NCBI GenBank assembly: GCA_903847285.1
Contig: CAINDH010000132.1
Coordinates: 17,848-81,847, forward strand
DNA length: 64,000 nt
DNA from: an uncultured Verrucomicrobia subdivision 3 bacterium
GTDB taxonomy: Bacteria > Verrucomicrobiota > Verrucomicrobiae > Limisphaerales > UBA11358
Direction of reading: 5' to 3'
Every line of letters begins with the position of its first letter. The first letter of the stretch is position 1. The notes under the pieces are model-generated. The model had not been told where the DNA came from. It saw nothing but the letters and a program-made list of their open reading frames with translations, and did not search any database. Below are positions 35,922 through 44,547 of this stretch, piece after piece. The translations under genes and the position numbers were made by a program.

Positions 35922-37190
35922 TTACCCGTTCGCAGATGTTTGCCGAAAGTGTTTATTCAAAGTTTCTGCCGTCACTTCCTTTTCCCAGCGGCTGATGGCG
36001 ACGGTGGCGACGCCGTTGCCGATGAGGTTGGTGAATGAGCGGCATTGGCTCATCAACCGGTCAATGCCTACCAACAGCGCAAGCGATTCAATCGGCACGC
36101 TGGGCACGGCGGCGAGCGTCGCAGCGAGACAGATGAAACCCGCGCCGGTCACGCCGCTTGAGCCTTTCGAGGTGATCATCGCCACGACCAGCAGGCTGAT
36201 TTGGTGCGATAAATCCATTGGGGTGTTGGTGGCTTGTGCGAGGAAAACCGCCGCCATCGCCATGTAAATGTTCGTGCCGTCGAGATTGAAACTGTAGCCG
36301 GTCGGGATGACGAGACCGACGGTGGATTCCGCGCAGCCAAGCCGTTTCATCTTTTGAATCAGGCCGGGCATGGCGGTTTCTGATGAACTTGTGCCCAACA
36401 CCAAAATTAATTCCTCCTTGATGAAGGCCAAGAACTGGAAAATAGAAAATCCGCTGAACCACGCGATGGCACCCAAGACCAGCACGACAAATAAAATTGC
36501 GGTGAGATAAAATCCGGCGATCAATTGAAACAGAAAGCTCAGCGAACGGACGCCGTTGCTGCCGACAGTGAAGGCCATCGCCCCGAAGACGCCGATGGGC
36601 GCAAACAGCACGACAATCTTCATGATACCAAAAAAAATCTGTGCGCCGGTCTCGATGGCGTGCAGCACGGGTTTGCCGCGCTCGCCCATTCCTTGAATGG
36701 CAAAAGCGACCAGCGCAGCCAAGAACAGCACCTGCAACAGATCGCCGGAGACAAACGCACCAAAAAAAGTTTTGGGAATAAGGTTCATCAGAAAATCCAC
36801 CGTGTTCAAGGCATGCGCATTGGTCGCGTAGTTTTTGGTGAGGTTGGGATCGAGCGTAGCCGGGTCAATGTTGAAGCCTGCGCCGGGTTTGAGCACATTC
36901 ACTACCACGAGGCCGATGATCAGTGCGAGCGTGGAGACGACTTCAAAATAGAGCAGGGTCTTACCGCCGACACGGCCAAGTTTTTTGAGGTCGCCCATCG
37001 AGGCGATGCCGTGGACGACGGTGCAGAAAATTATTGGCGCGATCAGCAGCTTCACCAGATTGATGAAAGCGTCGCCCAGCGGCTTCAGCTTGACACCCAT
37101 TTCTGGACAGAAAAAACCAAAGGCGATGCCAGCCAGCAGAGCGGCCAATACCCAAACATAAAGCTGCTGGTGGAGGCGTTGAGATTTCAT
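35922..37190 (-). CDS. Dicarboxylate/amino acid:cation symporter (DAACS family)
   Basis: 422 residues; second DAACS carrier in the window and a paralogue of the one at 23821-25065. Visible motifs: 'LGTSSSETAMPGL' (HP1), 'PTGYSFNLDGTNIY' (TM7), 'MITSKGSSGVTGAGF' (HP2) and 'DRLMSQCRSFTNLIGN' (TM8). The serine-rich HP1 and 'SKGSSGVTG' of HP2 are closer to DctA/GltP proteins that carry C4-dicarboxylates or glutamate. First gene of an operon with three hydrolases and preceded by a recognisable promoter. Here the coupled enzymes are esterase-like, so organic acids are the more likely cargo. Confidence 0.92.
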   Translation of the reverse strand: MKSQRLHQQLYVWVLAALLAGIAFGFFCPEMGVKLKPLGDAFINLVKLLIAPIIFCTVVHGIASMGDLKKLGRVGGKTLLYFEVVSTLALIIGLVVVNVLKPGAGFNIDPATLDPNLTKNYATNAHALNTVDFLMNLIPKTFFGAFVSGDLLQVLFLAALVAFAIQGMGERGKPVLHAIETGAQIFFGIMKIVVLFAPIGVFGAMAFTVGSNGVRSLSFLFQLIAGFYLTAILFVVLVLGAIAWFSGFSIFQFLAFIKEELILVLGTSSSETAMPGLIQKMKRLGCAESTVGLVIPTGYSFNLDGTNIYMAMAAVFLAQATNTPMDLSHQISLLVVAMITSKGSSGVTGAGFICLAATLAAVPSVPIESLALLVGIDRLMSQCRSFTNLIGNGVATVAISRWEKEVTAETLNKHFRQTSANG

Positions 37191-37224
37191 CGGCGGAGCG
37201 GTTCCATTTCAAGGCGCGCTGGTT

Positions 37225-37566
37225 TTACAGCCGCGATAATACGTGGTGACGCTGGAACATCAACTCTTGAGGCAGAGTGAAGTTGAGTTTTGAAAATAAT
37301 TCTTCCTGCGAATGAATTTCGCTCCGCCACTCCTCGTGGGCGACCTCGTCGGGATGTAAGTGGCGACGATAAAGGTCCAGCCGTTTTTCCTGATTGAAGC
37401 GGAGGGGACTTCTTTTCTCAGTGGGCTTGTTGTTGAGTCCTTGCTTTTCCGACTCCGAGCCATGACGCCATACCGACTGACACAGTTCCAGCATGGTTTT
37501 TATCCACTCATGGATGAATGAATACGTCAGCGGGTTGGGACTCAGGTTTTTCGACATGGGCCACAT
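37225..37566 (-). CDS. Hypothetical protein, doubtful
   Basis: A 113-codon frame whose second half is charged and protein-like ('LDLYRRHLHPDEVAHEEW', 'SQEELFSKLNFTLPQELM'). Internal starts exist at ATG 37557 and ATG 37494. No family recognised and no ribosome-binding site seen. Its 3' end overlaps the proposed symporter promoter. Together with 37567-37849, which has no recognised gene, this is a long intergenic interval, so the frame may be chance. Confidence 0.3.
   Translation of the reverse strand: MWPMSKNLSPNPLTYSFIHEWIKTMLELCQSVWRHGSESEKQGLNNKPTEKRSPLRFNQEKRLDLYRRHLHPDEVAHEEWRSEIHSQEELFSKLNFTLPQELMFQRHHVLSRL
37236..37263 (-). promoter_or_regulatory. Promoter of the symporter-hydrolase operon
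   Basis: On the minus strand: -35 TTGATG (37263-37258), 16-base spacer, -10 TATTAT (37241-37236), about 45 bases upstream of the symporter ATG at 37190. Confidence 0.5.
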
Positions 37567-37725
37567 GGATGAATGTTTTTGCCCGGGCGATTTGGAAATA
37601 CGATTCCAGCATAGCGCGGTGGAAGGAATCTAGCTGGCTTCGGAAAATCCGAAATAGTGTCTTTGTGCTATATTTAAAACTTGGCGAACCACGGATTTGA
37701 CAGCGGCACAGGCATGCCGCGGCTC

Positions 37726-37742
37726 GCATCGTATAACGATGC
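37726..37742. repeat. Perfect inverted repeat, possible operator
   Basis: GCATCGT-ATA-ACGATGC, seven-base arms around three bases. A second hairpin, GCGGCA/TGCCGC, lies just upstream (37703-37720). Both are in the intergenic region between the divergent symporter operon and the first glycosyltransferase, about 110 bases before the latter's promoter. No T tract, so not a terminator. Confidence 0.35.
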
Positions 37743-37849
37743 TCCCAACAGCTGAAAATTTTGAGGGGTTTGATGCTTGATTCCGCCGCCGCCAGTCTTG
37801 GCCCTCCGCTCCGCTGTGAACTCCGATTCGGACATAATTCAGGTTTCAG

Positions 37850-37879
37850 TTTCACATTTCCTAGTTCGTTTTGCATACT
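37850..37879 (+). promoter_or_regulatory. Putative promoter of the glycan island (leaderless)
   Basis: -35 TTTCAC (37850-37855), 18-base spacer, -10 CATACT (37874-37879). The expected transcription start, seven to eight bases further, falls on GTG 37887, the likely start codon of the GT9 gene. Confidence 0.35.
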
Positions 37880-37886
37880 CCGCGCC

Positions 37887-38912
37887 GTGGTCGACAAAAA
37901 AAGGGAGCCCTCACGCTTCGCCGCCCAGTTCGCGCGGCACGCGTCCGCGTTTGCTTACGTCCTGCGCGAAGTCCTGCCGGTAATTTTAACAACCGGGCGG
38001 CGGCCAGTGATTTTTTCTCGCTTCATCGGTATGGGTGACATCATCTGCACCATACCTGCCACGCGCGAACTGATGAAGCGGCATCCCGGCGCGACGTTTA
38101 TTTACAACTGTCATCAGGATTTTGCCGCCGTGCCAGGCATTGCCGCCGTTGCGGCTCGGGTGACTTCATTTCCAGATGTGGGGTTGGTTGGACACTGGTA
38201 TCGATTTTTGCTCGGCGGCTTTTACCATTTTGCGCATGGTGATGATATACCTGGCCAAGCCGCGCAGGAGCCAATGGTCATGGAGTTTTGTCGTCAATTC
38301 TCAGTGTCGGTCACGGATGAACATCCGTTGCTCGAGGCAACTTTCGCGGCGCGCGCGAATGCCATTGCATTGCTGGCAGGGGAAAAATTGAATGCAGACC
38401 AACTTGTCATCATCCATTGTGGTCCAAGCTGGACCGTGAAGGAATGGCCTCAGGAACATTGGGCAAAACTGGTGGCGCTACTGCGTGAACGCGGCTTCAC
38501 AAATATCGCTCAGGTGGGAGTGGGCCGCTATCTCACGGTCGGAAGCGTCGCTGTCACTCCGGTTCCGGGCGCGGTGTCGCTGCTGGACAAACTTTCAGTG
38601 GAAGAATGTATCGCGGTCATCGCCCAAGCAAAATTATTTGTCGGCATTGACTCCGGGTTGCTGCACCTTGCCGCCGCCACGCGCACGGCTTCGGTGGCCG
38701 TTTGGGGGCCGACGGATCCGCGACTGTTTTATGCCGAGAAATTTCGCGGCGGATTTTTGCGCGCCAACGTGGATTGCGCCGGCTGCGAACACCTAAAGCC
38801 GCGCACGCATTGGTTTGCAAATTGTCCGTTCGAAATAAAGTGCATGAAAGCAATCGCGCCAGAGGACGTCTTGCAAGTCTGTTTGAAAACGCTGGGCCAG
38901 CGGGCGGATTAA
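37887..38912 (+). CDS. Glycosyltransferase family 9 (heptosyltransferase-like)
   Basis: 341 residues from GTG 37887; an ATG at 37761 is in frame but would add 42 residues without family features. Two Rossmann-like halves: N-terminal 'VIFSRFIGMGDIICTIPA' (glycine-rich loop of GT9) and C-terminal 'IIHCGPSWTVKEWPQEHW', 'FVGIDSGLLHLAAA' and 'VAVWGPTDPRLF', the nucleotide-sugar half. A cysteine cluster ends the protein ('CAGCEHL', 'CPFEIKCM'), as in many GT9 members. GT-B retaining/inverting ADP-heptose or related sugar transferases acting on LPS core or surface glycans. Opens the plus-strand part of the glycan island. Confidence 0.88.
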   Translation: MVDKKREPSRFAAQFARHASAFAYVLREVLPVILTTGRRPVIFSRFIGMGDIICTIPATRELMKRHPGATFIYNCHQDFAAVPGIAAVAARVTSFPDVGLVGHWYRFLLGGFYHFAHGDDIPGQAAQEPMVMEFCRQFSVSVTDEHPLLEATFAARANAIALLAGEKLNADQLVIIHCGPSWTVKEWPQEHWAKLVALLRERGFTNIAQVGVGRYLTVGSVAVTPVPGAVSLLDKLSVEECIAVIAQAKLFVGIDSGLLHLAAATRTASVAVWGPTDPRLFYAEKFRGGFLRANVDCAGCEHLKPRTHWFANCPFEIKCMKAIAPEDVLQVCLKTLGQRAD

Positions 38913-38991
38913 TTGGCGGCTGTGGCCACCCCGCGCTTTTTGCTTGGCGCACTGTTATTATCGGCGAAAATAGATTTGATTCCGAGTTACT

Positions 38992-39774
38992 ATGTCACTC
39001 AAGCATCTTGTTCCAAAAAAATTGCGCGGGCCCGTCAACCGGTGCCGCCTTCAAGCATTGGCGGTTGTAAAAAAAACCGGGCATGCGTTGGGTCTGGGGA
39101 AACTTATCTGGCAGAACGCGCTCCCATCCGAAGTTGGATTTTGGGAGGACTATCTGAAGAGCCACGGCAAATCTTGCAACGCTGAGGTGGAGTTTCAATT
39201 TCGCACAGATTCGCAGGCGGCCATGCAGCCCTGGCTGTGCGAATTGCTCGAGTGCCCCGCCGGCGCGCCCGTGCGCGTGCTCGATGTAGGTGCCGGACCG
39301 TTGACGTGGGTGGGGAAAAAATGGCCGGGTCACACGGTGGAAATCATAGCGATTGATCCGTTGGCTGACGCTTACAATCAAATCATGCAGCAGCACAGCA
39401 TCGCCCCGCCTGTTCGCACGCAAAAAGGCGACGGCGAAGAAATTGTGAAAATGTTCGGGCGCGACCAGTTCGATCTGGCGTTCGCGCGCAACTGCCTCGA
39501 TCACGCCTACGATGCCATGCTCGCCGTGACGAGCATGATCGAGGCAACCAAGCCCGGTGGAATTATTTTTCTCTGGCACAACGAGGACGAAGCCGAACAG
39601 TTGCACTACGATGGCCTACACCAGTGGAATTTTCGCCTGCAAAACAATGAGCTGCTCGTCTGGAAAGGCGGGCGGGTATTGAACGTCAACCAGTCATTTG
39701 GAGCACGACTACAAGTCATCCGGTGCGCACGTATTGACGGGATGATTCAAGCCGTCTATCGCAAAGTGAAATAA
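38992..39774 (+). CDS. Class I SAM-dependent methyltransferase
   Basis: 260 residues. Rossmann motif I is 'VRVLDVGAGPLTWVGKKW', the acidic end of strand 2 is 'IIAIDPLAD', and 'DLAFARNCLDHAYD' plus 'ATKPGGIIFLWHNED' form the later strands. A basic N-terminal segment of ~45 residues has no recognised domain. Placed between two glycosyltransferases, it may methylate a glycan residue or carrier. Only 15 bases separate its stop from the next gene. Confidence 0.8.
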   Translation: MSLKHLVPKKLRGPVNRCRLQALAVVKKTGHALGLGKLIWQNALPSEVGFWEDYLKSHGKSCNAEVEFQFRTDSQAAMQPWLCELLECPAGAPVRVLDVGAGPLTWVGKKWPGHTVEIIAIDPLADAYNQIMQQHSIAPPVRTQKGDGEEIVKMFGRDQFDLAFARNCLDHAYDAMLAVTSMIEATKPGGIIFLWHNEDEAEQLHYDGLHQWNFRLQNNELLVWKGGRVLNVNQSFGARLQVIRCARIDGMIQAVYRKVK

Positions 39775-39790
39775 CTTTCGGCCGAAACCC

Positions 39791-40993
39791 TTGTCCACCT
39801 TGCGCGTTCTTGTCGTCACCAATCTTTATCCTCCGCAGCACGTCGGCGGATATGAACTGGGTTGCCGTGACGTGGTGGAAAAACTTCGCGCTCGCGCTCA
39901 TACTGTGCATGTGCTTACGAGCAGCTTCCGCAATGGCAAAACGGAAAATCCGGCGGAGGAAAAAAACGTGGAGCGCACGCTGCAATTCAGGGGCGCGGCA
40001 GAAGATCTGTGGCCTGACAAAAAAACTGAGTGCCGCAAGTTCGTGACAGCGGTGAAATCATTTTCGCCCGACGTGGTTTATTTTTGGAATCAGGCAGGTC
40101 TATCACTTTGGCTGCCGTTTGCGGCGCACTGGCACGGCTGCCGCATGGCGTTTTTTTTGTCGGATACTAATTTTGTTTCGTGGCGCGTCGGCGCGTGGCT
40201 ACTTGAGGCGTCGCGTAAAATTCCGTTGGTGCGCGCGCTGTTTGGAAAAACGTTTCTCGTGTGCGGCTGGCCAGTGGTGGAGAACCGGACGTGTCATTTT
40301 TGTAGCGACTTCATCCGGCAAACGGCGGTGAAAAGCAGCGTTGCGTTTGCGCCACGCAATTCCATCGTGGCGCACTGGGGGATCGAGCCGGCGGAATTTA
40401 TTGCGGCCCCGCGTCCACGTTGGCCGGTAAAAAAACTGCTCTACGCCGGGCAGATGATTCCACAAAAAGGCATCCATACGGCCATCGCCGCGCTTGGCTT
40501 GTTGGCTCAGCAAAAAGATTTTTCCGGCCTCACACTCTCCATAGCCGGCGGCGGGATGCGTCCGGACTACGAACAAAAATTGCGCGAGCTCGTGGCGCAG
40601 CTGGGTATCGCTGGCAAAATAAATTTTCTTGGTCGAATCCCCCGTGCCGAGCTTTCACGCGTATATGCAGAGCATGACGTTTTGATTTTCCCGTCCGAGT
40701 GGGACGAGCCCTTTGCCATCACGCCGTTGGAGGCCATTGCGAGCGGGCTGAATGTGGTTGGCACTACAACGGGCGGCAGCGGCGAGCTGTTCCGTAACCG
40801 CGAGACGGCGATGACCTTCGCGGCGGGCGACGCGGCGGATTGTGCGAGAGCCATTCGCGAGTTGTGCGCCGACCAGGAGCTATCTGAAAAAATTTCCTTC
40901 AACGCTCGCCTTGAAGTCCGCAGCGCACACACGTTGGATGCGATGGTGGACAAGATTGAGCAAAGTCTGCTAGTGGAGTGCAGAGAAACGTAG
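39791..40993 (+). CDS. Glycosyltransferase family 4 (GT-B fold)
   Basis: 400 residues, TTG start. N-terminal domain opens with 'LRVLVVTNLYPPQHVGGYEL', the glycine-rich acceptor-side loop. C-terminal domain has 'KKLLYAGQMIPQKGIHTAI', 'LSIAGGGMRPDYEQKL' and the donor-binding EX7E box 'EPFAITPLEAIASG'. A mid-protein cysteine pair ('CHFCSDF') is unusual. Likely transfers a nucleotide-activated sugar during assembly of a surface polysaccharide. Ends the plus-strand run; the next genes are convergent. Confidence 0.88.
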   Translation: MSTLRVLVVTNLYPPQHVGGYELGCRDVVEKLRARAHTVHVLTSSFRNGKTENPAEEKNVERTLQFRGAAEDLWPDKKTECRKFVTAVKSFSPDVVYFWNQAGLSLWLPFAAHWHGCRMAFFLSDTNFVSWRVGAWLLEASRKIPLVRALFGKTFLVCGWPVVENRTCHFCSDFIRQTAVKSSVAFAPRNSIVAHWGIEPAEFIAAPRPRWPVKKLLYAGQMIPQKGIHTAIAALGLLAQQKDFSGLTLSIAGGGMRPDYEQKLRELVAQLGIAGKINFLGRIPRAELSRVYAEHDVLIFPSEWDEPFAITPLEAIASGLNVVGTTTGGSGELFRNRETAMTFAAGDAADCARAIRELCADQELSEKISFNARLEVRSAHTLDAMVDKIEQSLLVECRET

Positions 40994-41063
40994 GGCTTGT
41001 CGCTTCGCGAGTCGTTGTAAATCAGAAACGCGCTTGCTGGCCAGCGTCGGAGCTAGCCAAACT

Positions 41064-41801
41064 TTATAATTTCAGCTTCCGGAAAATCGTTTCAGGGATC
41101 AGTTTTATGATGAGCATGATCCAGCGCCAGAACCACGGCGTGTAAATCACAGACTTGCCATTTTCCGCCGCGCGCACGATGTCGCCTGCGACTTTTTCTG
41201 GCGTCGCCATCAACAAGCCTTTTTTCAGATGTGCGGTCATCGGCGTGTCCACGAAGCCGGGCTTCACGGTCAGCACGTTCACGCCGTGTGGGTGCAACCG
41301 ATTGCGCAGGCCCTGTAAAAAAGCTGTTAATCCGGCTTTCGTGGAGCCGTAGATGTAATTGCTCTGCCGGCCGCGATCGCCGGCCACGGACGAAATTGCG
41401 ATGATGCTGCCGGATTTTTGCGCTTCAAAAAAATTTCCGAGGTGCGTGAGAAACGAAATCGCGCCTAATAGGTTCGTTCGGAATTCCGCCTCGGTCAGCG
41501 CGAAATCTTTCTCACATCCTTGCTGATCGCCGAGTGAGCCGTGGCAAAGAAATGCAGCGTCCAGTCCGCCGAGCGTTTTCGCGGCGTGTGCGATGGCAGC
41601 GGCGTGTGCGGGAAAATCATCGAAGTTGATGATGCCAGTCGTGACGTTTACGCCGTGTCGTGTTTTTAAATCGGCGGCGACAAGATTTAATTTCGACTCC
41701 GAGCGTCCAAGCAGGAACAGTTGCGCGCCCTGTTGTGCCAGTCGCGCGGCGATGGCCTGCGCAATGGCCGAGGTTGCACCGATGATGAGGACTTTTTTCA
41801 T
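41064..41801 (-). CDS. Short-chain dehydrogenase, DprE2-like epimerase subunit
   Basis: 245-residue classical SDR: nucleotide-binding 'VLIIGATSAIAQAIA' (G-x-x-x-A-x-A variant of the glycine motif), catalytic serine in 'IIAISSVAGDRGRQSN' and Y-x-x-x-K in 'YGSTKAGL', then a hydrophobic tail ('WFWRWIMLIIKLIPE'). The overlap by four bases with a DprE1-like gene and the hydrophobic C terminus match DprE2, which uses NADH to reduce the 2-keto intermediate to polyprenyl-phospho-arabinose. An SDR alone would not be specific; context carries the call. Confidence 0.8.
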   Translation of the reverse strand: MKKVLIIGATSAIAQAIAARLAQQGAQLFLLGRSESKLNLVAADLKTRHGVNVTTGIINFDDFPAHAAAIAHAAKTLGGLDAAFLCHGSLGDQQGCEKDFALTEAEFRTNLLGAISFLTHLGNFFEAQKSGSIIAISSVAGDRGRQSNYIYGSTKAGLTAFLQGLRNRLHPHGVNVLTVKPGFVDTPMTAHLKKGLLMATPEKVAGDIVRAAENGKSVIYTPWFWRWIMLIIKLIPETIFRKLKL

Positions 41802-43117
41802 AAATTGTTTTGCGCCACGCGCCGCCAGAAGCTAGACGAGAACGCGGGGTCAATGAATGCGCGGAATTTTTCCGCGTTCGGATACGTCTGAAAAAAACAT
41901 TCCGCTGGCATCCGCGCATCTTTCGCAGGATAGAATCGTCCGCCAGCCGCTAGCACTACGCGATCAAGCTCGCGGAAAAGCTCCAGCGTGCGTGCGCCCT
42001 GATTGGCAAAATCCAGCGCGAGCGTCACGCCGGGGAACGGAAACGACATCAGTCCGGGCGACGCCAGCGCACCAAACATTTTCAGCACGGCGAGGAATGA
42101 TCCCTGTCCGGAACGCGCGATACGCTCGAAAATTTCGCGGATGGCGGACGCGTCCGAAGTCTGCGGCACAACGAATTGATACTGAAAAAACCCGCGCCGG
42201 CCGTAGATGCGGTTCCAGTGGTGGACACCGTCGAGCGGATAAAAAAACGGCTCATAGTGCTGCGCCGAATGCGTAGTTCGACCGAGAACTTGCGTGTAGT
42301 AAAGTGTGTTAAACGCTTTTACGGACAAGTGGTTCAGCGCGGTGGCGGGGAAATCTATCGGCACGCCCAGCTTCGGTGGACGATGCGCCGTGAGTGGGCC
42401 GGCAGCGGCATGATTACCGCGCATGAAAAGTCCGCGCCCCAGATTTTTTCCGCTCGCGAGGCAGTCCACCCACGCAACCGTGTGTTCAAAATCTGTGTCG
42501 GACGCGTCGGAAATCTCAAAAAATTCATCAAGGCCGCCGAACTTGATTGTCTCTGTCTCAATCAATGCGCTCGAAATTTTTCGCAGCGAAAATTCCGCCC
42601 AAGTGATGAGGCCGGTGAGGCCGAGTCCGCCAATCGTCGCAGCGAATAAATCGGAGTTTTCCGTGGGTGAACAAATTCGCCGGCTGCCATCCGAACGTAG
42701 CAATTCAAAACAGCGGACGTGCCGGCCAAAGGTTCCGGCGCGGTGATGGTTTTTCCCGTGGACATCGTTTGCAATCGCGCCGCCGACGGTGATGAATTTG
42801 GTTCCCGGCGTCATCGGCAGAAACCAGCCGCGCGGCACGGCGAATTTCAAAATAGCATCAAGGCTAGCACCGGTTTCGCAACGTAGCACACCGGTTTGCG
42901 AATTGAAATCGAGTAGGTGATTCATCGCGGGCGTGGGCATCAGCACGCCGTTATCATTGAGTCCGCAATCGCCGTAGCTGCGACCAAGCCCGCGCGCCAG
43001 AATTTTTTTGCCGCCAGAATCAGGCAGCGAATCGCTGCTCCAGACGATGGGCAGCAGGCGTGATTTGCTGGCGGGGAAGCGTCCCCAGCTCTCGACGGAT
43101 TGGAGCGCGTTGGTCAT
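41798..43117 (-). CDS. FAD-dependent oxidase, DprE1-like (polyprenylphosphoryl-ribose 2'-oxidase)
   Basis: 439 residues of the vanillyl-alcohol-oxidase type. FAD-domain motifs: 'ARGLGRSYGDCGLN' and 'TVGGAIANDVHGKNHH'. The C-terminal part matches mycobacterial DprE1 closely in spacing: 'MSFPFPGVTLALDF' and 'YPAKDAR', the latter holding K399, equivalent to the catalytic K418. The position equivalent to the benzothiazinone target C387 is alanine (A367). DprE1 oxidises the 2'-hydroxyl of polyprenyl-phospho-ribose in the periplasm. Overlaps its neighbours on both sides (41798-41801 and 43114-43117), so the three genes form one translationally coupled unit. Confidence 0.88.
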   Translation of the reverse strand: MTNALQSVESWGRFPASKSRLLPIVWSSDSLPDSGGKKILARGLGRSYGDCGLNDNGVLMPTPAMNHLLDFNSQTGVLRCETGASLDAILKFAVPRGWFLPMTPGTKFITVGGAIANDVHGKNHHRAGTFGRHVRCFELLRSDGSRRICSPTENSDLFAATIGGLGLTGLITWAEFSLRKISSALIETETIKFGGLDEFFEISDASDTDFEHTVAWVDCLASGKNLGRGLFMRGNHAAAGPLTAHRPPKLGVPIDFPATALNHLSVKAFNTLYYTQVLGRTTHSAQHYEPFFYPLDGVHHWNRIYGRRGFFQYQFVVPQTSDASAIREIFERIARSGQGSFLAVLKMFGALASPGLMSFPFPGVTLALDFANQGARTLELFRELDRVVLAAGGRFYPAKDARMPAECFFQTYPNAEKFRAFIDPAFSSSFWRRVAQNNL

Positions 43118-44547
43118 TTGGGGCCGGCGCAGAAACCGATGACGGCGATGAGCGCGGCGACTAGCCAGCTTTGCTTGTCGCGCAGCGCGAAGAGAATTGG
43201 GTCGTCATGCAGATGGCCGCGATGCGCGAGCAGCCACACGCGGCTGATCCAATAGAACAATACCGGGCACGCGAGCCAAAGAAATTGTGGCGTGTGATAC
43301 AACGCGGTGACGCTGGGATGCGTGATATACATAGCCAGCACCAGCACCGAAAGATAACCGCTGCCCACGCCCATGCTGCTGACGAGTTCTGTGTCGCCGC
43401 TGACGTAGGCGCGGCCTTTTACTTTGGCGTCAGGCTGACCGCGCAGCAGGCGCAGTTCGGTGAATCGTTTCGCGAACGCTAGACTCAAAAAGGCGAACAA
43501 TGAAAACATCAGCAGCCAGTCGGATACCAAAACATCTGCGACCACGCCGCCCGCAAGCACGCGGATGCCATAAAGTCCGGCTAGCACCAGCACGTCGAGC
43601 AATTCGACTTGTTTCAAGCGCAGCGAATACAACAACGTGAGCAGATAATAAATTCCAAACACCGCTGCGAAATTTTTGCCAACAAACAATGCCAGTCCAA
43701 CGGCGATTGCCAGCAGCAGTGGCGCGAGCAGCAGGCCGGCAATGAGAGGAATTTTTCCAGCGGCGAACGGGCGGAATTTTTTTGAGTGATGATGCCGGTC
43801 CGCCTCCAAATCCAGCAAATCGTTGAGCAGATACACGCTCGATGCACCGATGCTGAACACCGCGATGCCGAGCAGCACGGGGATCAATTTTTCCGGCTCC
43901 ATCCACTTGTGAGCGCCCATCAATGGAATGAGCAGTAGCAGGTTTTTTGACCACTGATGCACGCGCAATGCCTTGGCCCAGTCTTTCATCGAAGCATTGG
44001 GGGATGGGAAAACGTGCGCGACTTTGGTGGTGGCGGCGGCACGATCCACCAAGTTTTTATCAGAACTGACGACGATGGCCGCGTGCGCTGCCGCCCACAC
44101 TGGCAAATCCGTGGCGCTGTTGCCGGCGTAATCAAATTTCTTTTCGCCATATTTTTGAACGAGCGCGGCGGTTTTATTTTTCCCGGAGAGATTGTTCTGG
44201 CCGTCGCTGGCATGGATGTCGTCGAACAGATTCAGCCGCGACTGGATGGCATCCGCTATTTTTTTGTCGGCGGCGGTGGTAAGGATGAGCTTGCGGCCGC
44301 GAGTTTTTTCCGCATGGAGAAATTCGAGCAAGGCGTGATGCAGTGGCCAGGAATAGATATTCAAGGCCAAGCGCTCGCCGATTTGCCGCTTCAAATTCGC
44401 ACGGCCACCGAGCAGCCAGAACGGCGCGAGCAGGGCGACGAGCGGATTTTTTTTCAGCAGCAGGCAGAACGTTTCCGTAAGTGAATCCGACCGGAGCAAG
44501 GTGCCATCGAGGTCAACGCAGAGTGGAATTTTTTCGTCAGAGTTCAC
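43114..44547 (-). CDS. HAD phosphatase-UbiA prenyltransferase fusion, likely polyprenyl-phosphate phosphoribosyltransferase
   Basis: 477 residues, GTG start. Residues 1-~195 are a HAD domain: nucleophile 'VDLDGTLLRSD', 'LILTTAADKK' (motif II) and 'DYAGNSATDLPV' (motif IV). Residues ~205-477 are a UbiA-type membrane domain with the first aspartate motif N242-D243 in 'NDLLDLEADRHH' and basic 'SKKFRPFAAGKIP', the pattern seen in Rv3806c-type phosphoribosyltransferases that join PRPP to polyprenyl phosphate. The HAD half could remove the 5'-phosphate, a step done by a separate protein in mycobacteria. Both active sites look intact. First gene of the three-gene unit. Confidence 0.85.
   Translation of the reverse strand: MNSDEKIPLCVDLDGTLLRSDSLTETFCLLLKKNPLVALLAPFWLLGGRANLKRQIGERLALNIYSWPLHHALLEFLHAEKTRGRKLILTTAADKKIADAIQSRLNLFDDIHASDGQNNLSGKNKTAALVQKYGEKKFDYAGNSATDLPVWAAAHAAIVVSSDKNLVDRAAATTKVAHVFPSPNASMKDWAKALRVHQWSKNLLLLIPLMGAHKWMEPEKLIPVLLGIAVFSIGASSVYLLNDLLDLEADRHHHSKKFRPFAAGKIPLIAGLLLAPLLLAIAVGLALFVGKNFAAVFGIYYLLTLLYSLRLKQVELLDVLVLAGLYGIRVLAGGVVADVLVSDWLLMFSLFAFLSLAFAKRFTELRLLRGQPDAKVKGRAYVSGDTELVSSMGVGSGYLSVLVLAMYITHPSVTALYHTPQFLWLACPVLFYWISRVWLLAHRGHLHDDPILFALRDKQSWLVAALIAVIGFCAGPK

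Noticed and set aside
37761..37886. Longer N terminus of the first GT9 protein from ATG 37761
   Set aside because: The extra 42 residues contain no GT9 features and would place the likely promoter inside the coding region.
37508..37897. 129-codon minus-strand frame upstream of the symporter operon
   Set aside because: Composition looks random, no family match, and it overlaps the start of the GT9 gene and its promoter.
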